Counted from the first letter of the stretch, positions 7,721 through 16,481 are shown. The stretch: DNA of 64,000 nt from Halobacterium wangiae (GCF_021249345.1 NZ_CP089588.1:1550001-1614000); one strand, 5' to 3'. Program-made: numbers and translations. Notes: generated from the sequence alone by a model not told the origin.

Positions 7721-9100
7721 GTGACTGACCGCCGTTTCGAGCGCGGCTTCGCCGCCGTCACGGCGGTGTTGCTCGTCGTGAGCGTCGGCGCCGTCGTCGC
7801 CAGCCCCACAGCGGACCCCGGGACCGACCGCAGCGTCGACTTCGACGCGGACGTGCCCGCCGAGTACGACTTCTCGGCACCGCCCGACGAGGGCCACGCC
7901 AGCGTCGACGGGGAGCGCTTCGACACGCTCGCCGGCGCGCTCGACGCCGCCGCCCCCGGCGACACCGTGCGCGTCCAGGGCACCGTCGACGGCGACGTCA
8001 GCGTCGACACACGCGGTGTCACCATCGTCGGCGCCTCCCCCGCCGAGTCCGTCGTCTCCGGGACCGGCGACGGGACCGTACTGACCGTCAACGCCACCGA
8101 CGTCACCGTCCGGGACGTCTGGGTCAAGGACGCCGGCTACTCCACCACCGACAACGACGCCGCCGTCTGGCTGGCCGGCGCGAACGCCACCGTCGACGGC
8201 GTCCGCGTCACGAACACGACGTTCGGCGTCTGGGTGGACGGCGCCACGGACGCCACCGTCCGGGACGCCACCATCGTCGGGCGAGCGTCCATCGAGCGGT
8301 TCTCCGACCGCGGCAACGGCATCCAGCTCTGGGAGGCCCGCGACGCCGTCATCGAGAACAACACCATCACGGACGTCCGCGACGGCGTCTACTTCTCGTG
8401 GAGTTCGGGCGTCACCGCCCGCGAGAACACGCTGTGGGACCTCCGCTACGGCGTCCACTACATGTACTCCGACGACAACCGCCTCGCGAACAACACCGCG
8501 TTCGGCAACGACGTCGGCTACGCGCTGATGGTCTCCGACAACCTCGAGATCGTCGACAACGTCGCGGTCAACAACTCGGGGACCAGCGGACACGGCATCC
8601 TCCTGAAGGAGGTCGACCACACCCGCATCGCCCGCAACGACCTCGTCGGCAACGGCAACGGGCTGTTCGTCTACAACTCCATGGACAACGACGTCACGGA
8701 CAACCTCGTGCTCGCCAACGACGTCGGCGTCCACCTCACCGCGGGAAGCACCGACGCCCGCGCCCACGGCAACTCCTTCGTCGACAACGACGACGCGATG
8801 AAGGCGGTCATCGGCCAGCAAGTCGCCTGGAACGGCAGCGACCGCGGGAACTACTGGGACGGCGCCCGACCCGTGGACGTCGACCACGACGGCGTCAGCG
8901 ACGTCCGGTTCCAGGCGACCGGCGTCCTCGACGACCTGAGCCACAGACACCCGGAGGTGGAGGTGTTCGCGTCGAGCCCGGCGTTCGACGCCGTGCGACT
9001 GGCGACGCGCTCCGTGCCGCTGCTCGAGACGCCGGGCGTCGTCGACCACCACCCGCTCGCGGCCCCCGCACACGACGACTGGAGGCGATACTATGAGTGA
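7721..9100 (+). CDS. nosD: NosD, beta-helix copper-centre maturation protein
   Basis: 459 residues with a GTG start six bases after the previous stop and a GGGAGGTGAG ribosome site. A hydrophobic N-terminal segment (AAVTAVLLVVSVGAVVA) acts as signal or anchor. The body consists of repeated Asn/Asp-rich turns (IENNTITDVRDG, LANNTAFGND, ARNDLVGNGNG), typical of the right-handed parallel beta-helix (CASH domain) of NosD. It works outside the membrane with the NosFY transporter to assemble the CuZ sulfide-bridged cluster of NosZ. It overlaps nosF by eight bases, so translation is coupled. The C-terminal region ends with a His-rich DHHPLAAPAHDD. Confidence 0.92.
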   Translation: MTDRRFERGFAAVTAVLLVVSVGAVVASPTADPGTDRSVDFDADVPAEYDFSAPPDEGHASVDGERFDTLAGALDAAAPGDTVRVQGTVDGDVSVDTRGVTIVGASPAESVVSGTGDGTVLTVNATDVTVRDVWVKDAGYSTTDNDAAVWLAGANATVDGVRVTNTTFGVWVDGATDATVRDATIVGRASIERFSDRGNGIQLWEARDAVIENNTITDVRDGVYFSWSSGVTARENTLWDLRYGVHYMYSDDNRLANNTAFGNDVGYALMVSDNLEIVDNVAVNNSGTSGHGILLKEVDHTRIARNDLVGNGNGLFVYNSMDNDVTDNLVLANDVGVHLTAGSTDARAHGNSFVDNDDAMKAVIGQQVAWNGSDRGNYWDGARPVDVDHDGVSDVRFQATGVLDDLSHRHPEVEVFASSPAFDAVRLATRSVPLLETPGVVDHHPLAAPAHDDWRRYYE

Positions 9101-10034
9101 GATCGAACTCAGAGACGTGGCGAAGCGCTACGGCACCGTCACCGCCCTCGACGGCGTCTCCCTCTCCGTCGACCGCGGGGAGACGTTCGGCCTCATCGGC
9201 CGCAACGGGGCCGGCAAGACGACGCTGTTCAAGATGCTCGTCGGGCACGCGACGCCGGACGCGGGCAGCGTCTCCGTCGGCGGGCTCTCCCCGAACGCCG
9301 GCACCGCGCTCCGCGAGCGCGTCGGCTACCTGCCCGAGCAGGCCGGCTTCCCGCCGTCGTTCACGGGCCGGGAGGTGCTCGACTTCCACGCGCGCGTCCG
9401 CGACGTCCCCGGTGACGTCCGGGCCGAGCGCGTCCAGCAGGTGCTCCAGACGGTCGGCCTCGCGGACGCCGCCGACCGCCGCGTCGGCGGCTACTCCAAC
9501 GGGATGAACCGCAGGCTCGGCCTCGCAACCACGCTCGTCGGCAACCCCTCGGTGCTCCTGCTGGACGAACCGACCGCCGGCCTCGACCCCGCGGGCGTCG
9601 CGGACTTCCACGAGATCGTGGAGACGCTCTCCCGGGAGACCGCCGTCACCATCGTCGTCACGTCCCACGTGCTCAGCGAGATCGAGCGCCTCTGCGACCG
9701 GGTCGCCATCCTCGACGAGGGGACGGTCACCGTCGAGGGCGACGTCGCCGACCTCCGACGCGCCGCGGGCGAGCGCGTCTCCGTGGTCGCCACGGTCGAG
9801 GACGCCGAGAGCGCCGCCGACTACCTGGCAGACAGCGCAGGCGTCGTCGCCGTCGCCGCGGACCCGCCACAGCTCCGCCTGAAGTGCGAGCGCGCCGCCG
9901 TCTTCGACGTGCTCGACGACCTGCGGAACGCCGCCGAGGTGGCGGACGTCGAGGTCGCGGAGCCAGGGCTCGACGCCGTGTTCCGGGACTCCGTCGCCCC
10001 CGACCGCGGCCTCACGGGAGGTGAGCGCCGATGA
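9093..10034 (+). CDS. nosF: NosF, ABC transporter ATPase for NosZ maturation
   Basis: 313 residues. Walker A GRNGAGKTT is near residue 37, the signature is YSNGMNRRLG, and Walker B with D-loop is LLLDEPTAGLDP, followed by a switch His in TSHVLSE. The C-terminal extra domain of about 90 residues is of the kind found in NosF/CcmA-type ATPases. NosF powers the NosY channel, which with NosD supplies the sulfur species needed for CuZ. The gene overlaps nosD at its start and nosY at its end (ATGA), giving a tightly coupled D-F-Y unit. Confidence 0.92.
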   Translation: MSEIELRDVAKRYGTVTALDGVSLSVDRGETFGLIGRNGAGKTTLFKMLVGHATPDAGSVSVGGLSPNAGTALRERVGYLPEQAGFPPSFTGREVLDFHARVRDVPGDVRAERVQQVLQTVGLADAADRRVGGYSNGMNRRLGLATTLVGNPSVLLLDEPTAGLDPAGVADFHEIVETLSRETAVTIVVTSHVLSEIERLCDRVAILDEGTVTVEGDVADLRRAAGERVSVVATVEDAESAADYLADSAGVVAVAADPPQLRLKCERAAVFDVLDDLRNAAEVADVEVAEPGLDAVFRDSVAPDRGLTGGERR

Positions 10035-10948
10035 CCGACGACGAGACCGCCACCACGGACGGCAGCGGCGTCTCGAACGCCGGCGTCGAACTCGGCCTCG
10101 AGACCGAGCGCCGGACCGCCACCGGGACAGCGTCGACGCTCCGCGCGGCCGCAGTCGACACGGCCCTCGTCGCCGTCCGGGAGTACCGCCTCGCGGTCCG
10201 GCGCCGCTGGGCGCTCGGCATCGCCGTGCTGTTCGCGCTGTTCTCCGTCGCGCTCGTCTTCCTCGGCGGGTCGGCGGTCGGCCCCACGCGGGTGGGCGCA
10301 GTGCTCGCGAGCTTCGCGCAACTCGGCGTCTACGTCGTGCCGCTGGCCGCGCTCGCGGTCGGGATCGACACCATCGTCGGCGCCGACGAGAGCGGCTCCC
10401 TGGAGATGCTGCTCGCGCTCCCGCTGTCGAACGCCGCCGTCGTCACCGGGACGTACCTCGGGCGGGCCGCCGCACTCGCCGGCGGGATGCTCGTCGGCTT
10501 CGCCGTCGGCGGCGCACTCCTCGTCCGGTTCGCCGGCCTCGGCGTGCTCGGCTCGTACGCGACCGTCGTCCTCACGGCGGTCGGCGCCGCGCTCGCGTTC
10601 CTCGGCGTCAGCGTCCTCGCGTCCACGCTCGCGAGCGAGAAGACCCACGCGCTCGGCGCCGCGCTCGCCGCGTGGGTGTGGTTCGTCCTCGTCCACGACC
10701 TCGTCGCGCTCGGCCTCGTCGCGACCTTCGACCTCCCGCAGTGGGTCGTCGCGGCCGCCGTGCTCGCGAACCCCGCGGACCTCTTCCGCGTGTTCGTGCT
10801 CCGCGGCGTCTCCACCACCGCCGGCGGCATCGCCGGCGTGCTCACCGGCACCGGTCTGACGACGCCCGTACTCCTCGCGGCGCTGGTGGCCTGGATCGTC
10901 CTGCCGGTCGGCGGCGCGGTGCTCGCGTTCCGCCGTCGGTCGGTCTGA
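10031..10948 (+). CDS. nosY: NosY, ABC transporter permease for NosZ maturation
   Basis: 305 residues. After a soluble N-terminal stretch of about 50 residues come six hydrophobic segments, including WALGIAVLFALFSVALVFL, YVVPLAALAVGI and LLAALVAWIVLPVGGAVLAF. The motif VGADESGSLEMLLALPLS is typical of the NosY/ABC-2 permease family. It pairs with NosF in the membrane. The start overlaps the nosF stop by four bases (ATGA). Confidence 0.92.
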   Translation: MTDDETATTDGSGVSNAGVELGLETERRTATGTASTLRAAAVDTALVAVREYRLAVRRRWALGIAVLFALFSVALVFLGGSAVGPTRVGAVLASFAQLGVYVVPLAALAVGIDTIVGADESGSLEMLLALPLSNAAVVTGTYLGRAAALAGGMLVGFAVGGALLVRFAGLGVLGSYATVVLTAVGAALAFLGVSVLASTLASEKTHALGAALAAWVWFVLVHDLVALGLVATFDLPQWVVAAAVLANPADLFRVFVLRGVSTTAGGIAGVLTGTGLTTPVLLAALVAWIVLPVGGAVLAFRRRSV

Positions 10949-10977
10949 CCACCGGCGATCCGACTCCATCCCCTACT

Positions 10978-11568
10978 ATGACACGACACACAAATCGACG
11001 CGCGTTCCTCGCGACCGGTGCCGCAGCGCTCACGACCGCACTCGCCGGCTGTACCGTGCTCGGCGGCGCCTCCGGAGACCAAGAAGCCGGCCCGAAACCC
11101 GACCCCGTCGACCTCTCGGGCGGCAAGGCCGACGACCAGGGCGGGATGCTCATCGGCGAGCACTTCGGCCCGAACGGCCAGATATTCTACGCGGACCACA
11201 GCCCCGAGGGCCACGACAACCCCGCGTGGTTCCACACGCTCGCCGTCGGCCTGTTCCCCTACCACTTCGCGCGGGAGCAGCAGGGGTGGACCGCCGACGC
11301 TATCTACGTGACGGACTACTCGACGGTCGACTACGACCTCACCGAGCGGAAGGGTCGGCAGTACATCACCAGCCACACGGCCGCCGACACGTTCGGCGAC
11401 GCCGAGGCGCTGACGTACGTCGCCGGCAGCCGCGTCCACGGCGGGATGGGCACGGAACTCCTCCCGTTCTCCGACGACAGCGACGCCTCGGAGTTCGTCA
11501 GCACGCACGGCGGCGAGACGGTGGCCTTCGACGACATCGACCGGGAGTTCCTCCAGTCCTCCCGGTAG
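10978..11568 (+). CDS. nosL: NosL-family lipoprotein lacking the usual cysteines
   Basis: 196 residues with Tat pair Arg7-Arg8 and lipobox Cys25. The stretch GEHFGPNGQIFYAD, then PYHFAREQ and YVTDYSTVDY, is NosL-like. NosL delivers copper to NosZ. In classical NosL the segment before GPNGQ carries a Cys-x-x-Cys-Gly-Met copper site; here the matching residues 52-57 read DDQGGM, keeping the Met but neither Cys. The gene starts 29 bases after nosY and ends the cluster. The start was chosen because the Tat signal begins at residue 7. Confidence 0.85.
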   Translation: MTRHTNRRAFLATGAAALTTALAGCTVLGGASGDQEAGPKPDPVDLSGGKADDQGGMLIGEHFGPNGQIFYADHSPEGHDNPAWFHTLAVGLFPYHFAREQQGWTADAIYVTDYSTVDYDLTERKGRQYITSHTAADTFGDAEALTYVAGSRVHGGMGTELLPFSDDSDASEFVSTHGGETVAFDDIDREFLQSSR

Positions 11569-11572
11569 CCGG

Positions 11573-11851
11573 TCACTCCTCTTCGGCCCACGCCGTCACG
11601 CGGAACTGCCGGTAGCCGCCGTGGGACGCCTCGAGAGCGCCCATCCACCAGTTCCAGCGCTCCGCAGGCGTCCCCTCGGGCGCGTCCGAGAGCTGCTCGA
11701 GGACGACGTCCGCCGTCAACTCCACGTCGAGGTCGTCCTCCAGTTTCCCCGCGTCCACGAGGTCCCCCGCAGCCCGTGCGACCGTGCGCCGCTCGGCTGG
11801 TGTCCCGCCGAACGCCTGTCGCAGGTGGAGCATGAGAACTTCGCGGTCCAT
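11573..11851 (-). CDS. Small conserved-looking haloarchaeal protein, unknown
   Basis: 92 residues, mostly helical and acidic, with no membrane segment or metal site. The C-terminal half has several tryptophans (ERWNWWMGALEASHGGYRQFRVTAW). It is convergent with nosL, leaving four bases between the stops. A plausible ATG start and a haloarchaeal amino acid bias support it as a gene. I do not recognise the family. Confidence 0.6.
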   Translation of the reverse strand: MDREVLMLHLRQAFGGTPAERRTVARAAGDLVDAGKLEDDLDVELTADVVLEQLSDAPEGTPAERWNWWMGALEASHGGYRQFRVTAWAEEE

Positions 11852-11940
11852 CAGGCGGAACTAGGGCACCGCGTGGCTTCAACACTCGGGTGGGGCGGAT
11901 TGGGGTAACGTTACCACTGTGGAAACCCAAGCTCACCTCG

Positions 11941-13410
11941 ATGTCCGACCTCGACCTCACCGACGTCGACTGGACCGTACAGTACATCGACGGCGAGTAC
12001 GTCCCGCCGACCGACGACGACACCCTCTCCGTCGAGGACCCGTCGACGCGCGAGCAGTTCACCGAGGTGCCCGCGGGCACCACGGACGACGTCGACGCCG
12101 CCTACGAGGCGGCCGCGGCCGCACAGGAGGCGTGGGCGGCGAAACCGCCCCAGCAGCGCGCCTCCGTCGTCCGAACCGTACAGGACCTCCTGAAAGAACA
12201 CCGCGACGAGGTGCTCGACCTCCTCGCCGCGGAGTCCGGGTCGACGCGCACCAAGGGGATGGCCGAGTTCTACACCGCCGTCGGCATCTCCGGCGAGGCC
12301 GCCTCCTTCCCCACACGGATGTCCGGTGACCACCACGAGTCGACGGTCGCCGGCAAGGAGAACATCGTCGTCCGCGAACCGAAGGGCGTCGTCGGCGTCA
12401 TCTCGCCGTGGAACTTCCCGATGCACCTCTCGACCCGCGCGGTCGCGCCCGCCATCGCCGCCGGCAACAGCGTCGTCCTGAAGCCCGCGACGAACACGCC
12501 CGTCACGGGCGGGCTCCTGCTCGCGAAACTGTTCGAGGCTGCCGGCCTCCCCGACGGCGTGCTCAACGTCGTCACCGGTCGCGGGTCGGAGGTCGGCGAC
12601 CGTGTCGCCGGCCACCCCGAGGCCGACGTCGTCGCGTTCACCGGGTCCACCGAGGTCGGCAAGCACGTGGCCGGCACCGCGGCCCAGAACCTCGCGACGC
12701 CCGCGATGGAACTCGGCGGTAACAACGTCCACGTCGTCACCGAGGACGCCGACCTCGACCGCGCCGTCGACGGCGGCGTCTTCGGCTCGTTCCTCCACTC
12801 CGGGCAGGTCTGCATCTCCGTCAACCGCCACCTCGTCCACGAGGACGTCTACGACGAGTACGTCGAGCGACTCACCGAGCGCGCTGACTCGCTGCCCACC
12901 GGGAGCGCCCACGACCCCCAGACGGTCGTTGGCCCCATCATCGACGAGTCCCAGCGCGACCAGATTCTCGACTACGTCGAGGAGACCGTCGATGCCGGCG
13001 CCACGCTCGAAACCGGCGGCGGCCACGACGGCCTCGTCGTCGAACCGACCGTCCTCTCGGACGCTACCAACGACATGGCCGCCGCGTGCAACGAGCACTT
13101 CGGCCCCGTCGCCCCCGTCATCCCGTTCAGCGACGACGACGAGGCCGTCGAGATGGCCAACTCGACGGACTACGGCCTCTCCGGCAGCGTCCACGCCGGC
13201 GACGTCGGCCGCGCCCGCGACATCGCCGACGGCATCGACACCGGGATGGTCCACATCAACGACCAGCCCATCAACGACGAACCCCACGTCCCCTTCGGCG
13301 GCGTCGGCGACTCCGGCATGGGCCGGTACAACGGCGAGGCGGTCCTCGAGGAGTTCACCGAACAGAAGTGGATCAGCGTGCAGCGCGACGAGCGGGACTA
13401 TCCCTTCTAA
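11941..13410 (+). CDS. NAD(P)-dependent aldehyde dehydrogenase
   Basis: 489 residues, the normal family length. Motifs in order: SPWNFPM, the cofactor-binding FTGSTEVGKHV, the catalytic Glu in MELGGNN, the nucleophilic Cys in SGQVCIS, and the C-terminal PFGGVGDSGMGRY. It oxidises an aldehyde to its acid in the cytoplasm; motifs alone do not give the substrate, though benzaldehyde- or succinate semialdehyde-type enzymes are close in style. The ATG at 11941 is preferred to an in-frame one 17 codons upstream because MSDLDLTDVDW starts like related haloarchaeal proteins. It stands alone. Confidence 0.9.
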   Translation: MSDLDLTDVDWTVQYIDGEYVPPTDDDTLSVEDPSTREQFTEVPAGTTDDVDAAYEAAAAAQEAWAAKPPQQRASVVRTVQDLLKEHRDEVLDLLAAESGSTRTKGMAEFYTAVGISGEAASFPTRMSGDHHESTVAGKENIVVREPKGVVGVISPWNFPMHLSTRAVAPAIAAGNSVVLKPATNTPVTGGLLLAKLFEAAGLPDGVLNVVTGRGSEVGDRVAGHPEADVVAFTGSTEVGKHVAGTAAQNLATPAMELGGNNVHVVTEDADLDRAVDGGVFGSFLHSGQVCISVNRHLVHEDVYDEYVERLTERADSLPTGSAHDPQTVVGPIIDESQRDQILDYVEETVDAGATLETGGGHDGLVVEPTVLSDATNDMAAACNEHFGPVAPVIPFSDDDEAVEMANSTDYGLSGSVHAGDVGRARDIADGIDTGMVHINDQPINDEPHVPFGGVGDSGMGRYNGEAVLEEFTEQKWISVQRDERDYPF

Positions 13411-13590
13411 ACGCACTTTTTCCAGCGCTCGGGCGGCCTGAGGCCGCCCTCGCTTGCAAATACGTGCGGAAAAAGCACTCCTCGTCGTTCGAAAGACGGC
13501 TCGCCGTCTTTCGTGATGACGAAAGGCGCTTCGCGCCTTTCGAACCACTCCCGGTGGTCGCTCGTCGGCCCGCGCCTGCGGCGCGGTGAA
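13411..13590. repeat. Array of five perfect hairpins downstream of aldehyde dehydrogenase
   Basis: Five inverted repeats follow each other: 13431-13449 (8-base arms, loop TGA), 13491-13512 (10-base arms GAAAGACGGC, loop TC), 13520-13542 (10-base arms CGAAAGGCGC, loop TTC), 13544-13558 (5-base arms) and 13571-13585 (6-base arms). A T-rich ACTTTTT just after the stop could end the aldehyde dehydrogenase transcript. No gene is visible. The region up to 13700 holds nothing else I recognise. Confidence 0.7.
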
Positions 13591-13700
13591 CCGACGACGT
13601 TCTGGGGCCTGACGGCCCGCTCGGTCGCCGGATGCTAGCCGCTTCCGGCTGTGTCCCTGTCTGGTTCCTGCGTAGGTTCAAGTAGGAGAGCGGGACCAAC

Positions 13701-13770
13701 CCGGGCTATGCTGTGAACGAAACCGCAGGGTGCCAGCGGTTGTGCGACCACCACCCTGCGGACAGCCCGG
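13701..13770 (+). ncRNA. Candidate structured RNA or 5' leader element before rps6e
   Basis: An outer helix pairs CCGGGCT (13701-13707) with AGCCCGG (13764-13770). Inside it, CCGCAGGGT (13723-13731) pairs with ACCCTGCGG (13753-13761). The bulge has 15 bases on the 5' side and 2 on the 3' side. All pairs are perfect. The strand is assumed from the downstream gene. It matches no RNA family I know. Confidence 0.4.
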
Positions 13771-13880
13771 TCGCCTGCTCGCCACTACCGCCGCAACTCC
13801 GGATTTCTCCGGGAAGCGCGCCAGCGTCGCTGCTCGGTCGCTTCGACGGGTTTTTGAACAGCGCCCGACTCGTTTCACGC

Positions 13881-14300
13881 ATGGCTACGTTCCAGGTCGT
13901 CGTCGCCGACCCCGAGTCGGGGCGAACCTACCAGCGCGAGGTAGACGGACAGGACGCGAACCGCTTCCTCGGTCTCGACATCGGTGACGAGGTCGACGGC
14001 GAGGCAGTCGGCCTCGACGGCTACACCGTGGAGATCACCGGCGGCAGCGACGCCGCCGGCCGACCGATGCGCCCCGACGTCGCCGGCGCCGGACTGCAGG
14101 ACGTCCTGCTGTCGGGCGGCCCCGGCTTCAAGCCGACCACCGACGGCGAACGCAAGCGCGTCAGCGTCCGCGGGAAGGAGGTCTCCGAGGCTACCGTCCA
14201 GCTCAACGTCGCCGTCGCCGAGCGCGGCGACGAGTCCGTTGAGTCCCTCTACGGCGAGGGCGAGGAGGAGGAGGCCGACGAGGAAGCGGCCGAAGCCTGA
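13881..14300 (+). CDS. rps6e: 30S ribosomal protein S6e
   Basis: 139 residues. The start [21 protein letters not shown], the core [14 protein letters not shown] and the stretch [11 protein letters not shown] are diagnostic of S6e, a small-subunit ribosomal protein shared by archaea and eukaryotes. The acidic C-terminal tail ([15 protein letters not shown]) is typical of haloarchaea. A T-rich TTTTTGAA about 30 bases before the ATG can serve as TATA box for a leaderless message. The structured element at 13701-13770 lies further upstream. Confidence 0.95.
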   Translation: MATFQVVVADPESGRTYQREVDGQDANRFLGLDIGDEVDGEAVGLDGYTVEITGGSDAAGRPMRPDVAGAGLQDVLLSGGPGFKPTTDGERKRVSVRGKEVSEATVQLNVAVAERGDESVESLYGEGEEEEADEEAAEA

Positions 14301-14341
14301 GTAACGCCACGCTTTTTCGCGGCGGTCGCGTACCCGGTGTC

Positions 14342-14779
14342 GTGAGCGACTACGACGCCTATCTCGCTGGCGACCGAACCGACCACGTCGCGCTCTACCT
14401 CTCGGACTCGTACGTCTCTGACGTCGACTCACTCGCCGACCGCGACGACGCCGAACGCGTCGGGGACGGCGTCGTCCTCGTCGTCGACGGCGAACGCGGC
14501 CGCAGCGTCTTCCAGAAGATCACTGGGATGGCCGCCATGGAGTTCGGGTCGACCGCGATGGACAACCCCGGCCACGTCGACGCCGACCTCGTCGGCGGGG
14601 ACTGTCCGGACGCGGAGGGCGGCCCGGAGGACCACCACGCCGAGTTCGTGTTCTCGTTCGCGGAAGCACAGAACGAGGAGGTCGGCGGTCTCTACGCCGA
14701 GGGCGACGTCATCCACGCCTACGTCTACTGCGCCTGTGGCACCGCCTACTCCGACAAGTGGGTGGCCGGAGAGCGCTGA
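14342..14779 (+). CDS. DUF5807-like haloarchaeal protein
   Basis: 145 residues from a GTG start. The pattern VALYLSDSYV, VVLVVDGERGR, GHVDADLVGGDCP and a C-terminal VYCACGTAYSDKWV resembles the haloarchaeal DUF5807 family, whose function is unknown. The C-terminal Cys-x-Cys and an earlier Cys might bind metal. Its stop overlaps the start of the PfkB kinase gene (TGATG), so the two are translated together. Confidence 0.65.
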   Translation: MSDYDAYLAGDRTDHVALYLSDSYVSDVDSLADRDDAERVGDGVVLVVDGERGRSVFQKITGMAAMEFGSTAMDNPGHVDADLVGGDCPDAEGGPEDHHAEFVFSFAEAQNEEVGGLYAEGDVIHAYVYCACGTAYSDKWVAGER

Positions 14780-15687
14780 TGGCCACCGTCGTCGCCGTCG
14801 GGAGCGCGGTGCTCGACCGCGTCTACGGCCTGTCGAACCTCCCGGAACCCGACGGCGGCGCGTTCGTCCGCGACTACGAGGAGCGCGCTGGCGGCGTCGC
14901 CGCGAACGTCGCCTGCGCGCTCTCCGCGCTCGACCACGACGCCAGCGTCGTCTCCCGCGTCGGCGACGACGACGCGGCCGACCGCGTGCTCGCATCCCTC
15001 GCCGACTGGAACGTCGACGCCACCGGCGTCCGGCGCGGGGACGAGGACTCCTCCTACTGCCTGATTCTCCGCGGCCCGGACGGCGACCGGATGATCGTCG
15101 CGGGCGGCGACAGCGTCCCGCAACTCCGCCTCGATGAGGCGGACCGCGAGCGCTGCCGCGACGCCGACTGCGTGTTCACGAGCGCCTACGCTCCCGACGC
15201 GGTCGTCAGCGAACTCGTGGCGATGCGGGAGACTGGCGAGATTTCGGCGCTCGTCTTCGACCTCGCTGGCCCCATCTCCGAACTCGAAGGCCGGGGAGCG
15301 ACCCGCGAGACGATCGACAGCGCGGCCGCCACCGTCGACCTGTTCGTCACGAACGAGGTGGCCGCGCGCTCCTACCTCGATTGCGGCCCCCGGGCGGCCG
15401 TCGAGGCGCTGTCCGCTGCCGGCGCCGACCGCGTGGCGGTCACGGTCGGTAGCGACGGCGCGTACCTCGGCGACGGCGAAGTGGTGCACGTCGGTGCCGA
15501 CGAGCGCGACGTCGTGGACACGACGGGCGCCGGCGACGCGTTCACCGCGGCGCTGGTTCACGCGTGGCTGCTCGGTGAGCGGTCGGCAGAAGCGGCGGGA
15601 CGAATCGCTGCCGCGGCCGCGGCGCAGAACTGTACCGCGGCGGGCGCGAGAGGCGCGCTCGCCGCGAGAGACGACCTCCCGGACTAG
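14779..15687 (+). CDS. PfkB-family sugar or nucleoside kinase
   Basis: 302 residues. The N-terminal AGGVAANVACALSALD substrate loop and the C-terminal DTTGAGDAFTAAL ATP-binding and anion-hole motif, including the catalytic Asp of GAGD, define the ribokinase/PfkB family. The substrate cannot be told from sequence. The ATG at 14779 overlaps the preceding stop. The stop is shared as a CTAG with the convergent btpA gene. Confidence 0.88.
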   Translation: MATVVAVGSAVLDRVYGLSNLPEPDGGAFVRDYEERAGGVAANVACALSALDHDASVVSRVGDDDAADRVLASLADWNVDATGVRRGDEDSSYCLILRGPDGDRMIVAGGDSVPQLRLDEADRERCRDADCVFTSAYAPDAVVSELVAMRETGEISALVFDLAGPISELEGRGATRETIDSAAATVDLFVTNEVAARSYLDCGPRAAVEALSAAGADRVAVTVGSDGAYLGDGEVVHVGADERDVVDTTGAGDAFTAALVHAWLLGERSAEAAGRIAAAAAAQNCTAAGARGALAARDDLPD

Positions 15688-16481
15688 CGCGCGTCGTCGA
15701 CGAGGCGCCGGACGCGCTGTTCGTCGACGGGTGCGGTCGTCTCGCCGTTCTCCTTCAGCGCCGTCCCGACGATGACGGCGTCCGCGGCGTCGAGGGTCTC
15801 GGCCACCGTCTCCCGCGTCACGCCGCTGCCGACGAATACCGGGGCGTCGACGCCGAGTTCGTCGCGGGCAGCCACCACGCTCCTGAGGTGGTCGAGGCTG
15901 GTCGCGTGGCCGGTGCCGCTGCCGCTGGCGACGAGCCCGTCGGCCCAGCCACGTTCGACGAGTTCCGCGACTTCCTCGGAGAGCGGTCGCTCCGCGAGTG
16001 GTGCCGAGTGTTTCACGTCGACGTCGGCGAGAATCGAGACGTCGGCGTCGAGGCGCTCGCGGAGTCGAACCGTCTCGGCCGCCGCGCCGGTGACGACGCC
16101 CTGGTCGGTGAGGCGGGCGGCGGCGTGGACGTTCACGCGCACGAACTCCGCGCCCGCCGCGGCCGCGACGGAGACGGCTGCGTCGGCGTCGTTCCGGAGC
16201 ACGTTGACGCCGAGAGGGAGGTCCGTCTCGCTCCGCACGTCGTCGGCGAGCGCGGCCATCGACGCCACGACGTGCTTGGGGACGTCGTCGGCGTAGAACG
16301 GCGCGTCGCCGAAGTTCTCCAGCATGAGTGCGTCCACGCCGCCCGATTCGAGGCGGCGGGCGTCACGCAGCATGTGCTCCCGGATGGCGGCCCGGTCGCC
16401 GTCGAACCCGGGGGCGCCGGGGAGCGCGTCGAGGTGGACCATCCCGACGACCGCTCGATCAGAATCGAAGTCGAGGCTCAT
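15684..16481 (-). CDS. BtpA/SgcQ family TIM-barrel protein
   Basis: 265 residues. MVHLDALPGAPGF near the start, ALMLENFGDAPFY, LGVNVLRNDA and the closing ADAVIVGTALKENG match the BtpA family, a cytoplasmic alpha/beta barrel named for a cyanobacterial photosystem I factor. Its role in archaea is unclear; a link to nucleoside or sugar metabolism has been suggested, and the neighbouring PfkB kinase would suit that. The start at 16481 fits the family N-terminus better than a longer Arg-rich extension. Confidence 0.85.
   Translation of the reverse strand: MSLDFDSDRAVVGMVHLDALPGAPGFDGDRAAIREHMLRDARRLESGGVDALMLENFGDAPFYADDVPKHVVASMAALADDVRSETDLPLGVNVLRNDADAAVSVAAAAGAEFVRVNVHAAARLTDQGVVTGAAAETVRLRERLDADVSILADVDVKHSAPLAERPLSEEVAELVERGWADGLVASGSGTGHATSLDHLRSVVAARDELGVDAPVFVGSGVTRETVAETLDAADAVIVGTALKENGETTAPVDEQRVRRLVDDAR

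Noticed and set aside
7019-9073. A 684-codon minus-strand open frame
   Set aside because: It is the shadow of the nosB-like gene and nosD.
10021-11568. A longer open frame running through nosY into nosL
   Set aside because: The first 320 codons are the out-of-frame shadow of nosY. Only the part from 10978 codes for the Tat lipoprotein NosL.
13513-13519. GTGATGA, a match to the C box of C/D guide RNAs, between two hairpins
   Set aside because: No D box or C'/D' pair lies at proper spacing; probably chance.
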